This document shows, one piece after another, positions 1 to 6,534 of a stretch of DNA of 13,340 bases. The notes beneath the pieces were generated by a model. That model had not been told where the DNA came from, ran no database searches, and saw only the letters and a program-made list of their open reading frames with translations. Made by a program: the position numbers and the translations under genes. Numbering within the stretch: the first letter of the stretch is position 1; the number at the start of each line of letters is the position of its first letter. Source of the stretch: JAVZCJ01 sp964532175 (GTDB taxonomy: Archaea; Thermoproteota; Nitrososphaeria_A; Caldarchaeales; JAVZCJ01); assembly GCA_964532175.1 (NCBI GenBank), contig CAZHGP010000037.1, forward strand, positions 1 through 13,340. Reading direction: 5' to 3'.

Positions 1-43
1 ATAAATATTAAAATTTAAGTTTTAAAATACAAGAGATGAAAAT

Positions 44-1090
44 ATGGAAAAAGAATATGAGATAAAAATTATAAAAAGAGATCCTAATGAGAAATATGTG
101 ATAGCAAGAATAAATAAAGAAGAAGTAAAAATAGAAAAACTTAGTGATGAAGAAATAAAAGAATGGAAGAGTTTAATAAATAAACATGGGTATGAAATGA
201 TAATAGAAGAAATAAAGGGAATTAAGTTAGATGAAGAATTTATATTTCATTACACATCTGATGCATGCGTTAGAATGTCGTTTTATTTTGGAGATAGAAG
301 ATATTTCTTTGAATTAGGAGATTTCCCTTACTTTGGATATTTCCTAAAATATAAAAAGAATTACTTTTTTGTAGATATGGGTGAAGAAAGAGTTCCAGTT
401 ATTCATTGGATTCTTTTAGTTCCAATGAGTATTTATGAGAAATATTATTATGGTAAGGATGAAGAAGCAAGAAAGATTAGAGAAGAATATGCTCCTCCTA
501 AAGATATTTGTGAAGAATTTATTGCAATAATTGAATACATAATGTTTCCTAAATATAAGATAGAAGTTATCGATTATGATCGTATGAAAGGGTATGTGAT
601 AGTAAAAATAAATGGAGAAGAAGTAAAAATAGAGAAAGTTGTCAATGAAGAAATGAAAGAATTAAATAAGCTTACGAGAGAAAAAGGATATTATCTTATG
701 GAACTGGGACTTGTTGGAGGTGAAATTTTATTTAAGGAAAAAGAAATACGGAAAGAGAAACCACTAGCAATTTATCGTTTATTGCTTTATTTTGGAATAC
801 CAAATTCTCTAAGAGAAACAAGCTCTTGTGTTTACTATTTAAAATATAAAGGACGAATTTTTTCTGTATTTGATAGAAATTTTGGTCATATAGAGATATG
901 TTTAGATCATTGGCTCCCTAAAGATATTTATGAGAAATATTATTATGGTAAGGATGAAGAAGCAAGAAAGATTAGAGAAGAATATGCTCCTCCTAAAGAT
1001 ATTTGTGAAGAATTTATTGCAATAATTGAATATTTAGTAAGGAATCCTTGCACGGTATATACTCTTCAACATGGGTATATGTCATTTTAA
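44..1090 (+). CDS. Unrecognised protein of two tandem ~165-residue units
   Basis: I do not recognise this 348-residue, charged, soluble-looking protein; it shows no signal peptide, membrane segment or catalytic motif I can name. It is built from two homologous units. Residues about 4-168 start with YEIKII and a VKIEK strand. Residues about 169-333 start with YKIEVI and another VKIEK strand. Each unit ends in the same 36 residues (130-165 and 295-330: IYEKYYYGKD, then EEYAPPKDICEEF), identical even at DNA level. The middles of the units differ strongly. After the second unit there is only a short unrelated tail (NPCTVYTLQHGYMSF). The ATG at 44 is preceded by a GAGATGA ribosome-binding-like site at 33-39 and an A/T-rich TATA-like stretch at about 6-20. 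Base and codon use look like those of the neighbours. It could belong to a lineage-specific repeat family with more copies elsewhere. Confidence 0.75.
   Translation: MEKEYEIKIIKRDPNEKYVIARINKEEVKIEKLSDEEIKEWKSLINKHGYEMIIEEIKGIKLDEEFIFHYTSDACVRMSFYFGDRRYFFELGDFPYFGYFLKYKKNYFFVDMGEERVPVIHWILLVPMSIYEKYYYGKDEEARKIREEYAPPKDICEEFIAIIEYIMFPKYKIEVIDYDRMKGYVIVKINGEEVKIEKVVNEEMKELNKLTREKGYYLMELGLVGGEILFKEKEIRKEKPLAIYRLLLYFGIPNSLRETSSCVYYLKYKGRIFSVFDRNFGHIEICLDHWLPKDIYEKYYYGKDEEARKIREEYAPPKDICEEFIAIIEYLVRNPCTVYTLQHGYMSF
430..537 (+). repeat. 108-nt perfect direct repeat, copy 1
   Basis: This copy is identical, base for base, to 925-1032. It lies in the same reading frame 495 nt (165 codons) upstream and encodes the end of the first unit of the protein at 44-1090. 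Identity stops abruptly on both sides. Confidence 0.95.
925..1032 (+). repeat. 108-nt perfect direct repeat, copy 2
   Basis: Second copy of the repeat at 430-537, with no mismatch. It encodes residues 295-330 at the end of the second unit. Confidence 0.95.
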
Positions 1091-1279
1091 TATAAAGAGA
1101 TTTGAAAAAGATATTTTTTTAAACCTTCGATTTTAAATAAATATAGATTTTAATAGAATTAAATATATTGATTAGAGAGAGATAGAAAATACAATTTAAC
1201 ATACATATTTATCTCTTAAATTAATATATGATTATTTTTAAGCAATTTAATATTATTAAGCTATTAGAGTTCTTTTTTC

Positions 1280-1294
1280 TATATATTTAAAAAA
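1280..1294 (+). promoter_or_regulatory. Possible TATA box for aIF2-gamma
   Basis: A TATATATTTAAAAAA stretch lies about 52-66 nt before the aIF2-gamma ATG and would give a 5' leader of roughly 30 nt. The whole 255-nt gap (1091-1345) is A/T-rich, so the call is weak. I see no RNA gene or small ORF I would support in that gap. Confidence 0.3.
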
Positions 1295-1345
1295 CGAATT
1301 TTTTAAGGAAATGTTTATCATTATGTTTTTTAATAAAAGTACCAT

Positions 1346-2593
1346 ATGAAAGAGGACGAATTACCGAATCAGCCAGAAGTTAATATAGGAACATTAGGCC
1401 ACGTTGATAATGGCAAATCCACTATAGTTCAAAGCATAACTGGCATATGGACTGCGAGGCATTCAGAAGAATTGAAGAGAGGAATCACTATCAAAATTGG
1501 TTATGCTGATGCTTCAATATACAAATGTCCAAATTGTCCTCCTCCACAATGTTACACAACTAAAAAAATATGTCCGCATTGCAAATCTGAAACAATTTTT
1601 CAAAGAGCAATTTCATTTATAGATTGTCCTGGGCATCATAGCTTAATGGTAACTATGCTTTCAGGTGCAGCATTATTTGATGGAGCAATACTTGTGGTAG
1701 ATGCTCATTTTCATTTTCCACAATTGCAAGATAAAGAACATCTTTTAGCAGCAACTATAATGGATATAAAGAAAATTATCATAGCACAAAATAAAATAGA
1801 TATAGTAAGCATGGAAAGAGCAATGGAAAATTATAAAGAAATAATAAATGGAGTTAAAGGAACTACTGCTGAAAATGCTCCTATAATACCTGTTTCTGGC
1901 CAGCATGGAGTAAATATTGATGCATTACTATGGGCTATTGAAAAATATATTCCAACACCTCAAAGAGATTTATCAAAACCATACAGAATGCCAATACTAA
2001 GATCTTTTGATATTAATTTACCTGGAGAAGATGCGTTAAAGTTAAGGGGAGGAGTGATTGGCGGCTCAATAACACAAGGTACTTTAAAAATTGGAGATGA
2101 AATAGAAATAGCTCCTGGATTACCAATTAAAGAAGGAGATCCTAAATCTGAATATTCATCATTATTTTCAGAAGTAGTAAATATAAAAGTAGGAAATAAA
2201 AATTTAGAAATAGCTAAAAGTGGAGGTTTAATAGGTATAGAAACTAAATTAGATCCATCATTAACAAAAAGCGATGGTCTAGTTGGAAATATTGCTGGAA
2301 AACCTGGAACTTTGCCACCTACACGAAAAAATCTTACTTTAGAATATAAATTATTTGAAAAAGTAATTGGCGTGAAAGAATCTATAGATGTTAAACCATT
2401 AGAAATTAAAGAAACATTAGTATTAAATGCATACTCTGCAGTTACAAGCGGAATAATTACAAATAGAAAAAAAGATATCGTAGAAATTGAACTTACTAGA
2501 CCTTTATGTATTGAAGATAATGAAAGAGTAGTTCTTTCTAGAAAAATTGGCTTAGGTTGGCGTCTTATTGGCTATGGAAAAGTTATTGGATGA
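1346..2593 (+). CDS. eif2g: Translation initiation factor aIF2 subunit gamma
   Basis: This is the GTPase core of the aIF2 complex, which carries Met-tRNAi to the small ribosomal subunit. At 415 residues it has the normal family length. The G domain comes first: G1 at residues 18-25 (GHVDNGKS), switch-1 RGIT at 45-48, a zinc knuckle with C61, C64, C76 and C79, switch-2 DCPGH at 93-97, and NKID at 149-152. Two beta-barrel domains follow. The conserved SEELKRGI and IPTPQRDLSKP stretches support gamma rather than EF-Tu or SelB. Several usually invariant positions differ: the second His of GHVDHGK is Asn22, the Glu after PGH is His98, and the ANEPCPQPQT region reads AHFHFPQLQD (120-129). No clear Shine-Dalgarno is seen before the ATG. 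The next gene starts 3 nt after the stop, so the two are probably co-transcribed. Confidence 0.93.
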   Translation: MKEDELPNQPEVNIGTLGHVDNGKSTIVQSITGIWTARHSEELKRGITIKIGYADASIYKCPNCPPPQCYTTKKICPHCKSETIFQRAISFIDCPGHHSLMVTMLSGAALFDGAILVVDAHFHFPQLQDKEHLLAATIMDIKKIIIAQNKIDIVSMERAMENYKEIINGVKGTTAENAPIIPVSGQHGVNIDALLWAIEKYIPTPQRDLSKPYRMPILRSFDINLPGEDALKLRGGVIGGSITQGTLKIGDEIEIAPGLPIKEGDPKSEYSSLFSEVVNIKVGNKNLEIAKSGGLIGIETKLDPSLTKSDGLVGNIAGKPGTLPPTRKNLTLEYKLFEKVIGVKESIDVKPLEIKETLVLNAYSAVTSGIITNRKKDIVEIELTRPLCIEDNERVVLSRKIGLGWRLIGYGKVIG

Positions 2594-2596
2594 TAA

Positions 2597-2983
2597 ATGA
2601 AAATACTTATTGATACTAGTTTTTTATTAGCTTGTATACAAAAAGGAGAAAATTTATTCTATAAGCTAGAAGAAATATTAAAAATTCCTATAGAGCCTAT
2701 AATTTTAGAGAATGTTTTAAAAGAATTAGAGAAAATTTCAATGAAAAGAGGGAAAAAAAGTAAAGAAGCTAAACTTGCATTAGAAATTGCTAATAAATAT
2801 AAAAAAATTTCTTATAATGAAAATATTTCTACTGATGAAGCCTTATTAGAAATAGCTTTTAAAAATAAATACCCAGTTTTAACATGTGATATGAAACTTA
2901 AGAAAAAATTAAGAGAAAGAAAATTACCTGTAATTTTCTTAAAAAAGGATGGAAAAATTGATATTGAAGGAATAATAGAATAA
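2597..2983 (+). CDS. PIN-domain protein, FCF1/UTP24-like
   Basis: A 128-residue single-domain PIN protein. The acidic residues expected to bind metal are D6 (LIDTSFLL), E43, D80 (TDEALLEIA) and D98 (LTCDMKLKKKLR), so it is probably an active nuclease. Relatives of this type (FCF1/UTP24 and VapC9-like) sit next to aIF2-gamma and rpo7 in many archaea and are thought to act in rRNA processing. That role is inferred from context, not from a unique motif. The ATG is 3 nt after the aIF2-gamma stop and no antitoxin gene is adjacent, which argues against a toxin-antitoxin pair. The 133 nt downstream hold T-rich runs (for example 3010-3015) and the rpo7 promoter. Confidence 0.85.
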   Translation: MKILIDTSFLLACIQKGENLFYKLEEILKIPIEPIILENVLKELEKISMKRGKKSKEAKLALEIANKYKKISYNENISTDEALLEIAFKNKYPVLTCDMKLKKKLRERKLPVIFLKKDGKIDIEGIIE

Positions 2984-3065
2984 AAAAATAAATCTTTATG
3001 TATAAGTTATTTTTTAATTAAATGGAAAATAATAAATAAAAGGAAAATTAGGTAAATTTAAATGT

Positions 3066-3077
3066 TTTTATATATTT
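3066..3077 (+). promoter_or_regulatory. TATA box of the rpo7-spt4 operon
   Basis: TTTTATATATTT lies about 40-50 nt before the rpo7 ATG. Transcription would start about 25 nt downstream, just ahead of the GGGTGAT ribosome binding site at 3107-3113. A second A/T box at 3081-3089 is an alternative, but it would place the start inside or after that site. Confidence 0.5.
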
Positions 3078-3116
3078 GGATTTTAAATAAGATTTTTCTC
3101 ATTTTAGGGTGATAAA

Positions 3117-3686
3117 ATGTTTGCAATAGTAGAATTAGAAGAATTTATTAGGATTCCTCCAAATAGATTTAATGAAAATCTTGAGAATGTTGCTTTAGAA
3201 CAACTTAAAGAAATTTATGAAGGGAAAATAAGTGAAGAATTAGGTTATATTATTTTAGTAATAGATGCAAAAGTAGACCCAGTAGGATATGTTATAGCAA
3301 GAGATGGAGCAAGTTATCATAAAGTTAATTGCAGATTATTAACATTTTATCCTAGACTTCAAGAAGTTGTTGAAGGAGAAATCGTTGAAATACTTGAATT
3401 TGGTTCATTTGTAAGAATAGGACCAATAGATGGTTTTCTTCATATATCTCAAATAATGGATGAATTTATATCATATGATGAAAAACATTCAATGCTTATG
3501 GGTAAAAAAACTGGTAGAAAACTTACTGTAGGAGATAAAGTTAGAGCTAGAATTGTTGCATTATCTTTTGAGAAAGAAGGGAAAATAGGTTTAACAACTA
3601 GACAACCATTCCTTGGAAAAATTGAATGGATAAAAGAAGAAACGAAAGAAGAAGGGAAGGAAGAAGTGAAGAAGGAGGAAAAGTAA
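3117..3686 (+). CDS. rpo7: RNA polymerase subunit Rpo7 (RpoE')
   Basis: This is the RPB7 homologue that pairs with Rpo4 (RpoF) to form the stalk of archaeal RNA polymerase; it helps promoter opening and binds the emerging RNA. The 189 residues show the N-terminal RNP-like tip domain (MFAIVELEEFIRIPP) and then a C-terminal S1/OB fold starting near residue 83 (VEGEIVEILEFGSFVRIGPIDGFLHISQI). The last 18 or so residues are a Glu/Lys-rich tail. A GGGTGAT site just before the ATG decides the start. The spt4 ATG follows the stop after one base, so the two transcription genes form one operon. Confidence 0.96.
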   Translation: MFAIVELEEFIRIPPNRFNENLENVALEQLKEIYEGKISEELGYIILVIDAKVDPVGYVIARDGASYHKVNCRLLTFYPRLQEVVEGEIVEILEFGSFVRIGPIDGFLHISQIMDEFISYDEKHSMLMGKKTGRKLTVGDKVRARIVALSFEKEGKIGLTTRQPFLGKIEWIKEETKEEGKEEVKKEEK

Positions 3687-3687
3687 A

Positions 3688-3879
3688 ATGCCAGCGCAAG
3701 AAAAAGCTTGTAGAAAATGTCATAGAATAGTTACTGGAAATACTTGTGATGTTTGTGGATCAACAGATTTATCACCCTCATTCTTAGGCTATGTAATTAT
3801 ATTTGATCCAGAAAAATCTGATATTGCAAAGGCATTAAAAATAGATAAACCAGGTACATACGCTATAAAAGTTGGATAA
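3688..3879 (+). CDS. spt4: Transcription elongation factor Spt4 (RpoE'')
   Basis: A 63-residue zinc protein that partners Spt5 to keep RNA polymerase processive. Four cysteines (C8, C11, C20, C23) form the zinc site, followed by the family signature DLSPSFLGYVIIFDPEKSDIAKAL and a C-terminal GTYAIKVG strand. A GGAGG site lies in the end of rpo7 about 10 nt upstream of the ATG. Position after rpo7 is a conserved archaeal arrangement. Confidence 0.96.
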   Translation: MPAQEKACRKCHRIVTGNTCDVCGSTDLSPSFLGYVIIFDPEKSDIAKALKIDKPGTYAIKVG

Positions 3880-3892
3880 ATAATCTATTCCA

Positions 3893-3899
3893 TTTTTTT
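3893..3899 (+). terminator. Possible T-run terminator after spt4
   Basis: A run of seven T follows the spt4 stop by 13 nt, in the 67-nt space between two convergent genes. This fits archaeal U-tract termination. No stem is needed or seen. Confidence 0.4.
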
Positions 3900-3946
3900 A
3901 AACTATAATCTTAAGCTTAGCTTTTAATGATTTCAAAATAGATCTT

Positions 3947-4921
3947 TTAAAAAATTTTTAATTGTTTTTCAATTTCTTTATTAAATTCTTCTAAAAATTC
4001 TTCTAAATTAATTTTTGGAATTCTTGCTCCAGCTGCACTTGGATGTCCTCCTCCACTTCCATTGAATTTTTTGGCTACTTTCTTTGTAATTAAATTTAAG
4101 TTTATTTTATTAGAAGATGTTCTTATACTCATATCAACTTTATTATTTTCAATATCTATTGCAATTCCTACTAAAGTTTTTCCCTCATTTTTCACATATG
4201 TAGCTGCTTTTCCTAATGGACCTTTTGGATCAATTATATATGAAACTTCACCGATTTTTTTATAATTATTCTTAATTCTATATCTCATTTCTTCTTCTAA
4301 ATAAGCAGTCATTATTGCTGCACCTATTAAACCTTGATGAAAACTTGGTGGCTTACCTGAAGCTAAAAATTTTAAAATTTTCTCTTTATCTTCTTTATTT
4401 TTTCTAAAACTTTCTAAACCATTAACTAAAATTCCTGCTTCAAAATATAAAGTCCTTTTATCCCATTTTTCTAAAGCTTTTTCTATAAAAGGAGTATTGT
4501 CTGCATAATCTGCTATTGCACCTATTAGCATAACTCTTTCCATTTCGCTATTTAATTTATCATTAAGAAATCTAAAAATTAATTCAGAAGCGCATGCTTC
4601 TTCTTCATGTATAAATTTTATTTGCAATTTTTCAATATTAAAATCTTCTGGAAGTGGATGATGATCTACATAAATAATTTCACATTTATTACTTAAATGT
4701 ATTATTTTCTCTTCAATTTTCTTAGAATCATTTTCAATAATTGCTATATCGCTTATGATTATTCTAAAAGCATCATTTTGAATTTCGTTTAATGTATTTA
4801 AAAGATTAACTGGATTCGAAAATAGTATATTTGAATCTTTAAAAACACTATAAGCTATAGCTCCAGCACAAATTCCATCAGCATCGCCATGAGTAATTAT
4901 CCAATTTCTTCTTCCTTCCAT
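3947..4921 (-). CDS. DHH/DHHA1 family phosphoesterase
   Basis: A 324-residue cytosolic metal-dependent phosphoesterase of the DHH superfamily (RecJ/NrnA-like). Motifs in order are THGDADG (residues 10-16), a short acidic SDIAI, the DHH signature in YVDHHPLP, a GAIADYAD segment, and the DHHA1 substrate-binding motif GSGGGHPSAAGAR near the C terminus. The exact substrate (short oligonucleotides, ssDNA, or a cyclic dinucleotide product) cannot be read from sequence. The frame runs open to an ATG at 4978, but I choose the ATG at 4921. The extra 19 residues (MNFNFYIYLSSSS...) are unlike the family, and a TATA-like box at 4951-4965 lies about 30-40 nt before 4921, as expected for a leaderless mRNA. 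It diverges from the dephospho-CoA kinase gene. Confidence 0.88.
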   Translation of the reverse strand: MEGRRNWIITHGDADGICAGAIAYSVFKDSNILFSNPVNLLNTLNEIQNDAFRIIISDIAIIENDSKKIEEKIIHLSNKCEIIYVDHHPLPEDFNIEKLQIKFIHEEEACASELIFRFLNDKLNSEMERVMLIGAIADYADNTPFIEKALEKWDKRTLYFEAGILVNGLESFRKNKEDKEKILKFLASGKPPSFHQGLIGAAIMTAYLEEEMRYRIKNNYKKIGEVSYIIDPKGPLGKAATYVKNEGKTLVGIAIDIENNKVDMSIRTSSNKINLNLITKKVAKKFNGSGGGHPSAAGARIPKINLEEFLEEFNKEIEKQLKIF

Positions 4922-4949
4922 TTTTATAATTATTTTAAAAGAAGAGCTG

Positions 4950-4968
4950 CTTAAATAAATATAAAAAT
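4950..4968. promoter_or_regulatory. Shared divergent promoter region
   Basis: This A/T-rich segment reads as a TATA-like box on both strands (TTAAATAAATATAAA on plus, TTTATATTTATTTAA on minus). It sits 30-40 nt before the DHH start at 4921 and about 40-55 nt before the TTG at 5006. The two divergent transcripts probably use overlapping core promoters. Confidence 0.4.
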
Positions 4969-5005
4969 TAAAATTCATCTATTTTTAAAGAATAATTGAA
5001 AAATT

Positions 5006-5533
5006 TTGAAAGAATTATTAATTATTTTTCCAGAAGAAATAAAAAAGGAATTAAAAAAACCATTAGGAAAATTAATTAATAAAAATGAAGAATTAATTAA
5101 TGAAATTAAAGAAAATATTAATAAAAAAAATTTAATAGTAATTGTAGGAGATTATACCTCTAGAATATTATATGAAAAAGGAATATTTGCAAATTTATAT
5201 ATTGTAGATTCTAAAATAGAGAGAAAGCCTATTGAAAAATTCATAATTAATTCTTCATATATGAAAATATACGCATATAATCAAGCTGGAACGATCTCTT
5301 CATCAGCAATAAATGCTATAAAAAAAGCATTCAAATTAATTTCTAAAGAGGGGAAAAAGGTTATTATATATATTGATGGAGAAGAAGATTTATTAACTCT
5401 TTTAGCTATAAAATTTGCTCCAAAAAATTCAATAATTATATATGGTCAACCAAATGAAGGATCTGTAATAGTTGAAGCTACAAATGAAAGAAAGAAATTT
5501 ATAAATAAGTTTTTTAAAAAAGCAATTAAATAA
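5006..5533 (+). CDS. GTP-dependent dephospho-CoA kinase (DUF359)
   Basis: This 175-residue protein belongs to the archaeal family that phosphorylates dephospho-CoA with GTP, the last step of coenzyme A synthesis, in place of bacterial CoaE. Family motifs visible are VGDYTSRIL (47-55), VDSKIERKP (67-75), NQAGTISSSAINAIKKA, IDGEEDLLTLLAI and IIYGQPNEGSV; the conserved Asp residues in the first, second and fourth are the expected catalytic or binding positions. The start is a TTG at 5006, since no ATG gives a better N terminus. S24e follows 16 nt downstream with its own strong ribosome binding site. Family identity is clear; the activity is known from the family and not shown here. Confidence 0.9.
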   Translation: MKELLIIFPEEIKKELKKPLGKLINKNEELINEIKENINKKNLIVIVGDYTSRILYEKGIFANLYIVDSKIERKPIEKFIINSSYMKIYAYNQAGTISSSAINAIKKAFKLISKEGKKVIIYIDGEEDLLTLLAIKFAPKNSIIIYGQPNEGSVIVEATNERKKFINKFFKKAIK

Positions 5534-5534
5534 T

Positions 5535-5541
5535 AAGGAGG
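5535..5541 (+). promoter_or_regulatory. Ribosome binding site deciding the S24e TTG start
   Basis: AAGGAGG lies 8 nt before the TTG at 5550 and fixes a non-ATG start that would otherwise be uncertain. Confidence 0.8.
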
Positions 5542-5549
5542 AAAAAACA

Positions 5550-5852
5550 TTGGAAATCCTTTCAAAATATGAAAGACCTTTATTAAGAAGATTTGAAATA
5601 GATTTTTTAATAAAAGATTTAGATAAACCTTTAACAAGAAAAGAAGCAATTGAATTATTATCTGAAAAATTAGGAATAGATATTAATAGAATAGTTTTAG
5701 TTAAAATTGAAAATATTTTTGGTAAATCAGAAATGAAAGGGCATTGCCATATATATAATACTCCAGAAGATAAAAATAGATTTGAACAAAAACATATACT
5801 TGAAAGGAATAAAAAAGCTTTAGAAATTAAAAAGGAAGGAGAAAAGAAATGA
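5550..5852 (+). CDS. rps24e: 30S ribosomal protein S24e
   Basis: A 100-residue small-subunit protein. Typical features are YERPLLRRFEIDF at the N terminus, DKPLTRKEAIELLSEKLG, a VLVKIENIFGKSEMKGHCHIY core and a lysine-rich C terminus. It starts with TTG at 5550 behind AAGGAGG. Its TGA overlaps the S27ae ATG (ATGA at 5849-5852), a sign of translational coupling. Confidence 0.95.
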   Translation: MEILSKYERPLLRRFEIDFLIKDLDKPLTRKEAIELLSEKLGIDINRIVLVKIENIFGKSEMKGHCHIYNTPEDKNRFEQKHILERNKKALEIKKEGEKK

Positions 5853-6022
5853 GTGAAAAAAAGAAAGAAAAAAATAAAATATGGGAAAAATATGAAATAA
5901 AAAATGGAAAATTAATTCGTAAAAAAAGATTTTGCCCTAGATGTGGACCTGGAATATTTATGGCTGAGCATAAAGAAAGATATACTTGTGGAAAATGCTC
6001 ATACGTTGAATATAAATCCTAG
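5849..6022 (+). CDS. rps27ae: 30S ribosomal protein S27ae
   Basis: A 57-residue zinc ribosomal protein. The sequence has a basic N terminus, IWEKYEIKNGKLIRKKRFCPRCGPG, and CGKC near the end; zinc ligands are C29, C32, C47 and C50. It overlaps S24e by 4 nt, the standard archaeal pair. Its stop is only 2 nt from the stop of the convergent S6e gene. Confidence 0.95.
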   Translation: MSEKKKEKNKIWEKYEIKNGKLIRKKRFCPRCGPGIFMAEHKERYTCGKCSYVEYKS

Positions 6023-6024
6023 AT

Positions 6025-6456
6025 TTATTCTTTCTTAATTTCTTTACCTTTTTCGATTAAAACAGCATTTATTTGAGCAATAGCATCAGTTATAACATTT
6101 CCACGAACAATTACTCTTTTTCTTTTTCCTTTTAAAGGTCTTTTTGCTCTTTTCTTTTTCTTTTTTGAAGAAGGTTTTCTTTTAGGATGATAACCTACAC
6201 CACCTGAAAGAAGAATAGCAACTTTTCTACCACCTGAAACATCAGGTCTCATTGGAAAACCATCCCTATCAGTTCCACCAGTAATTTTTATAAAATAGCC
6301 AGAACGTCCTAAAAAGGAAGCATCTATTTCATCTCCTATTTTTTTACCAATGAAATATGCTAATTGAGAAGGGTTTAGAATTATATTTTCTGTTTTCCCT
6401 TCTTTAGGATTAGCTAAACAAAGTTTTATTCCAATTGCTTTTTCCTTTTTAGACAT
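6025..6456 (-). CDS. rps6e: 30S ribosomal protein S6e
   Basis: A 143-residue small-subunit protein. Recognisable parts are FIGKKIGDEIDASFLG, the KITGGTDRDGFPMRPDVSGGRKVAILLSGG core, and a strongly basic stretch from about residue 94 (HPKRKPSSKKKKKRAKRPLKGKRKR) before VRGNVITDAIAQINAVLIEKG. An AAGGTGA ribosome binding site is at 6461-6467. An ATG 4 nt upstream (6460) stops after three codons, so 6456 is the start. It lies 78 nt downstream of aIF5B on the same strand, so it may be co-transcribed or have its own promoter. Confidence 0.95.
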   Translation of the reverse strand: MSKKEKAIGIKLCLANPKEGKTENIILNPSQLAYFIGKKIGDEIDASFLGRSGYFIKITGGTDRDGFPMRPDVSGGRKVAILLSGGVGYHPKRKPSSKKKKKRAKRPLKGKRKRVIVRGNVITDAIAQINAVLIEKGKEIKKE

Positions 6457-6534
6457 TCATTCACCTTTAAATTAAATTTTTTAAATTTTTCTAATAATTA
6501 AGCATTTATCTTCTTCTTTTAAAATAATTAAAAA

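Noticed and set aside
430..1032. 108-nt repeat as a CRISPR or insertion sequence
   Set aside because: There are only two copies, in frame within one coding region, with no spacer pattern, inverted ends or transposase.
1091..1345. tRNA or small RNA gene in the first intergenic gap
   Set aside because: The stretch is almost all A/T with no cloverleaf, GC-rich stem or box C/D pair that I can see.
2597..2983. PIN protein as a VapC toxin
   Set aside because: No antitoxin gene is adjacent, and its place between aIF2-gamma and rpo7 matches the housekeeping FCF1-like PIN gene of archaea.
4922..4978. 19-residue N-terminal extension of the minus-strand DHH protein
   Set aside because: It is unlike the family and overlaps the probable TATA box. 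The ATG at 4921 gives the usual N terminus.
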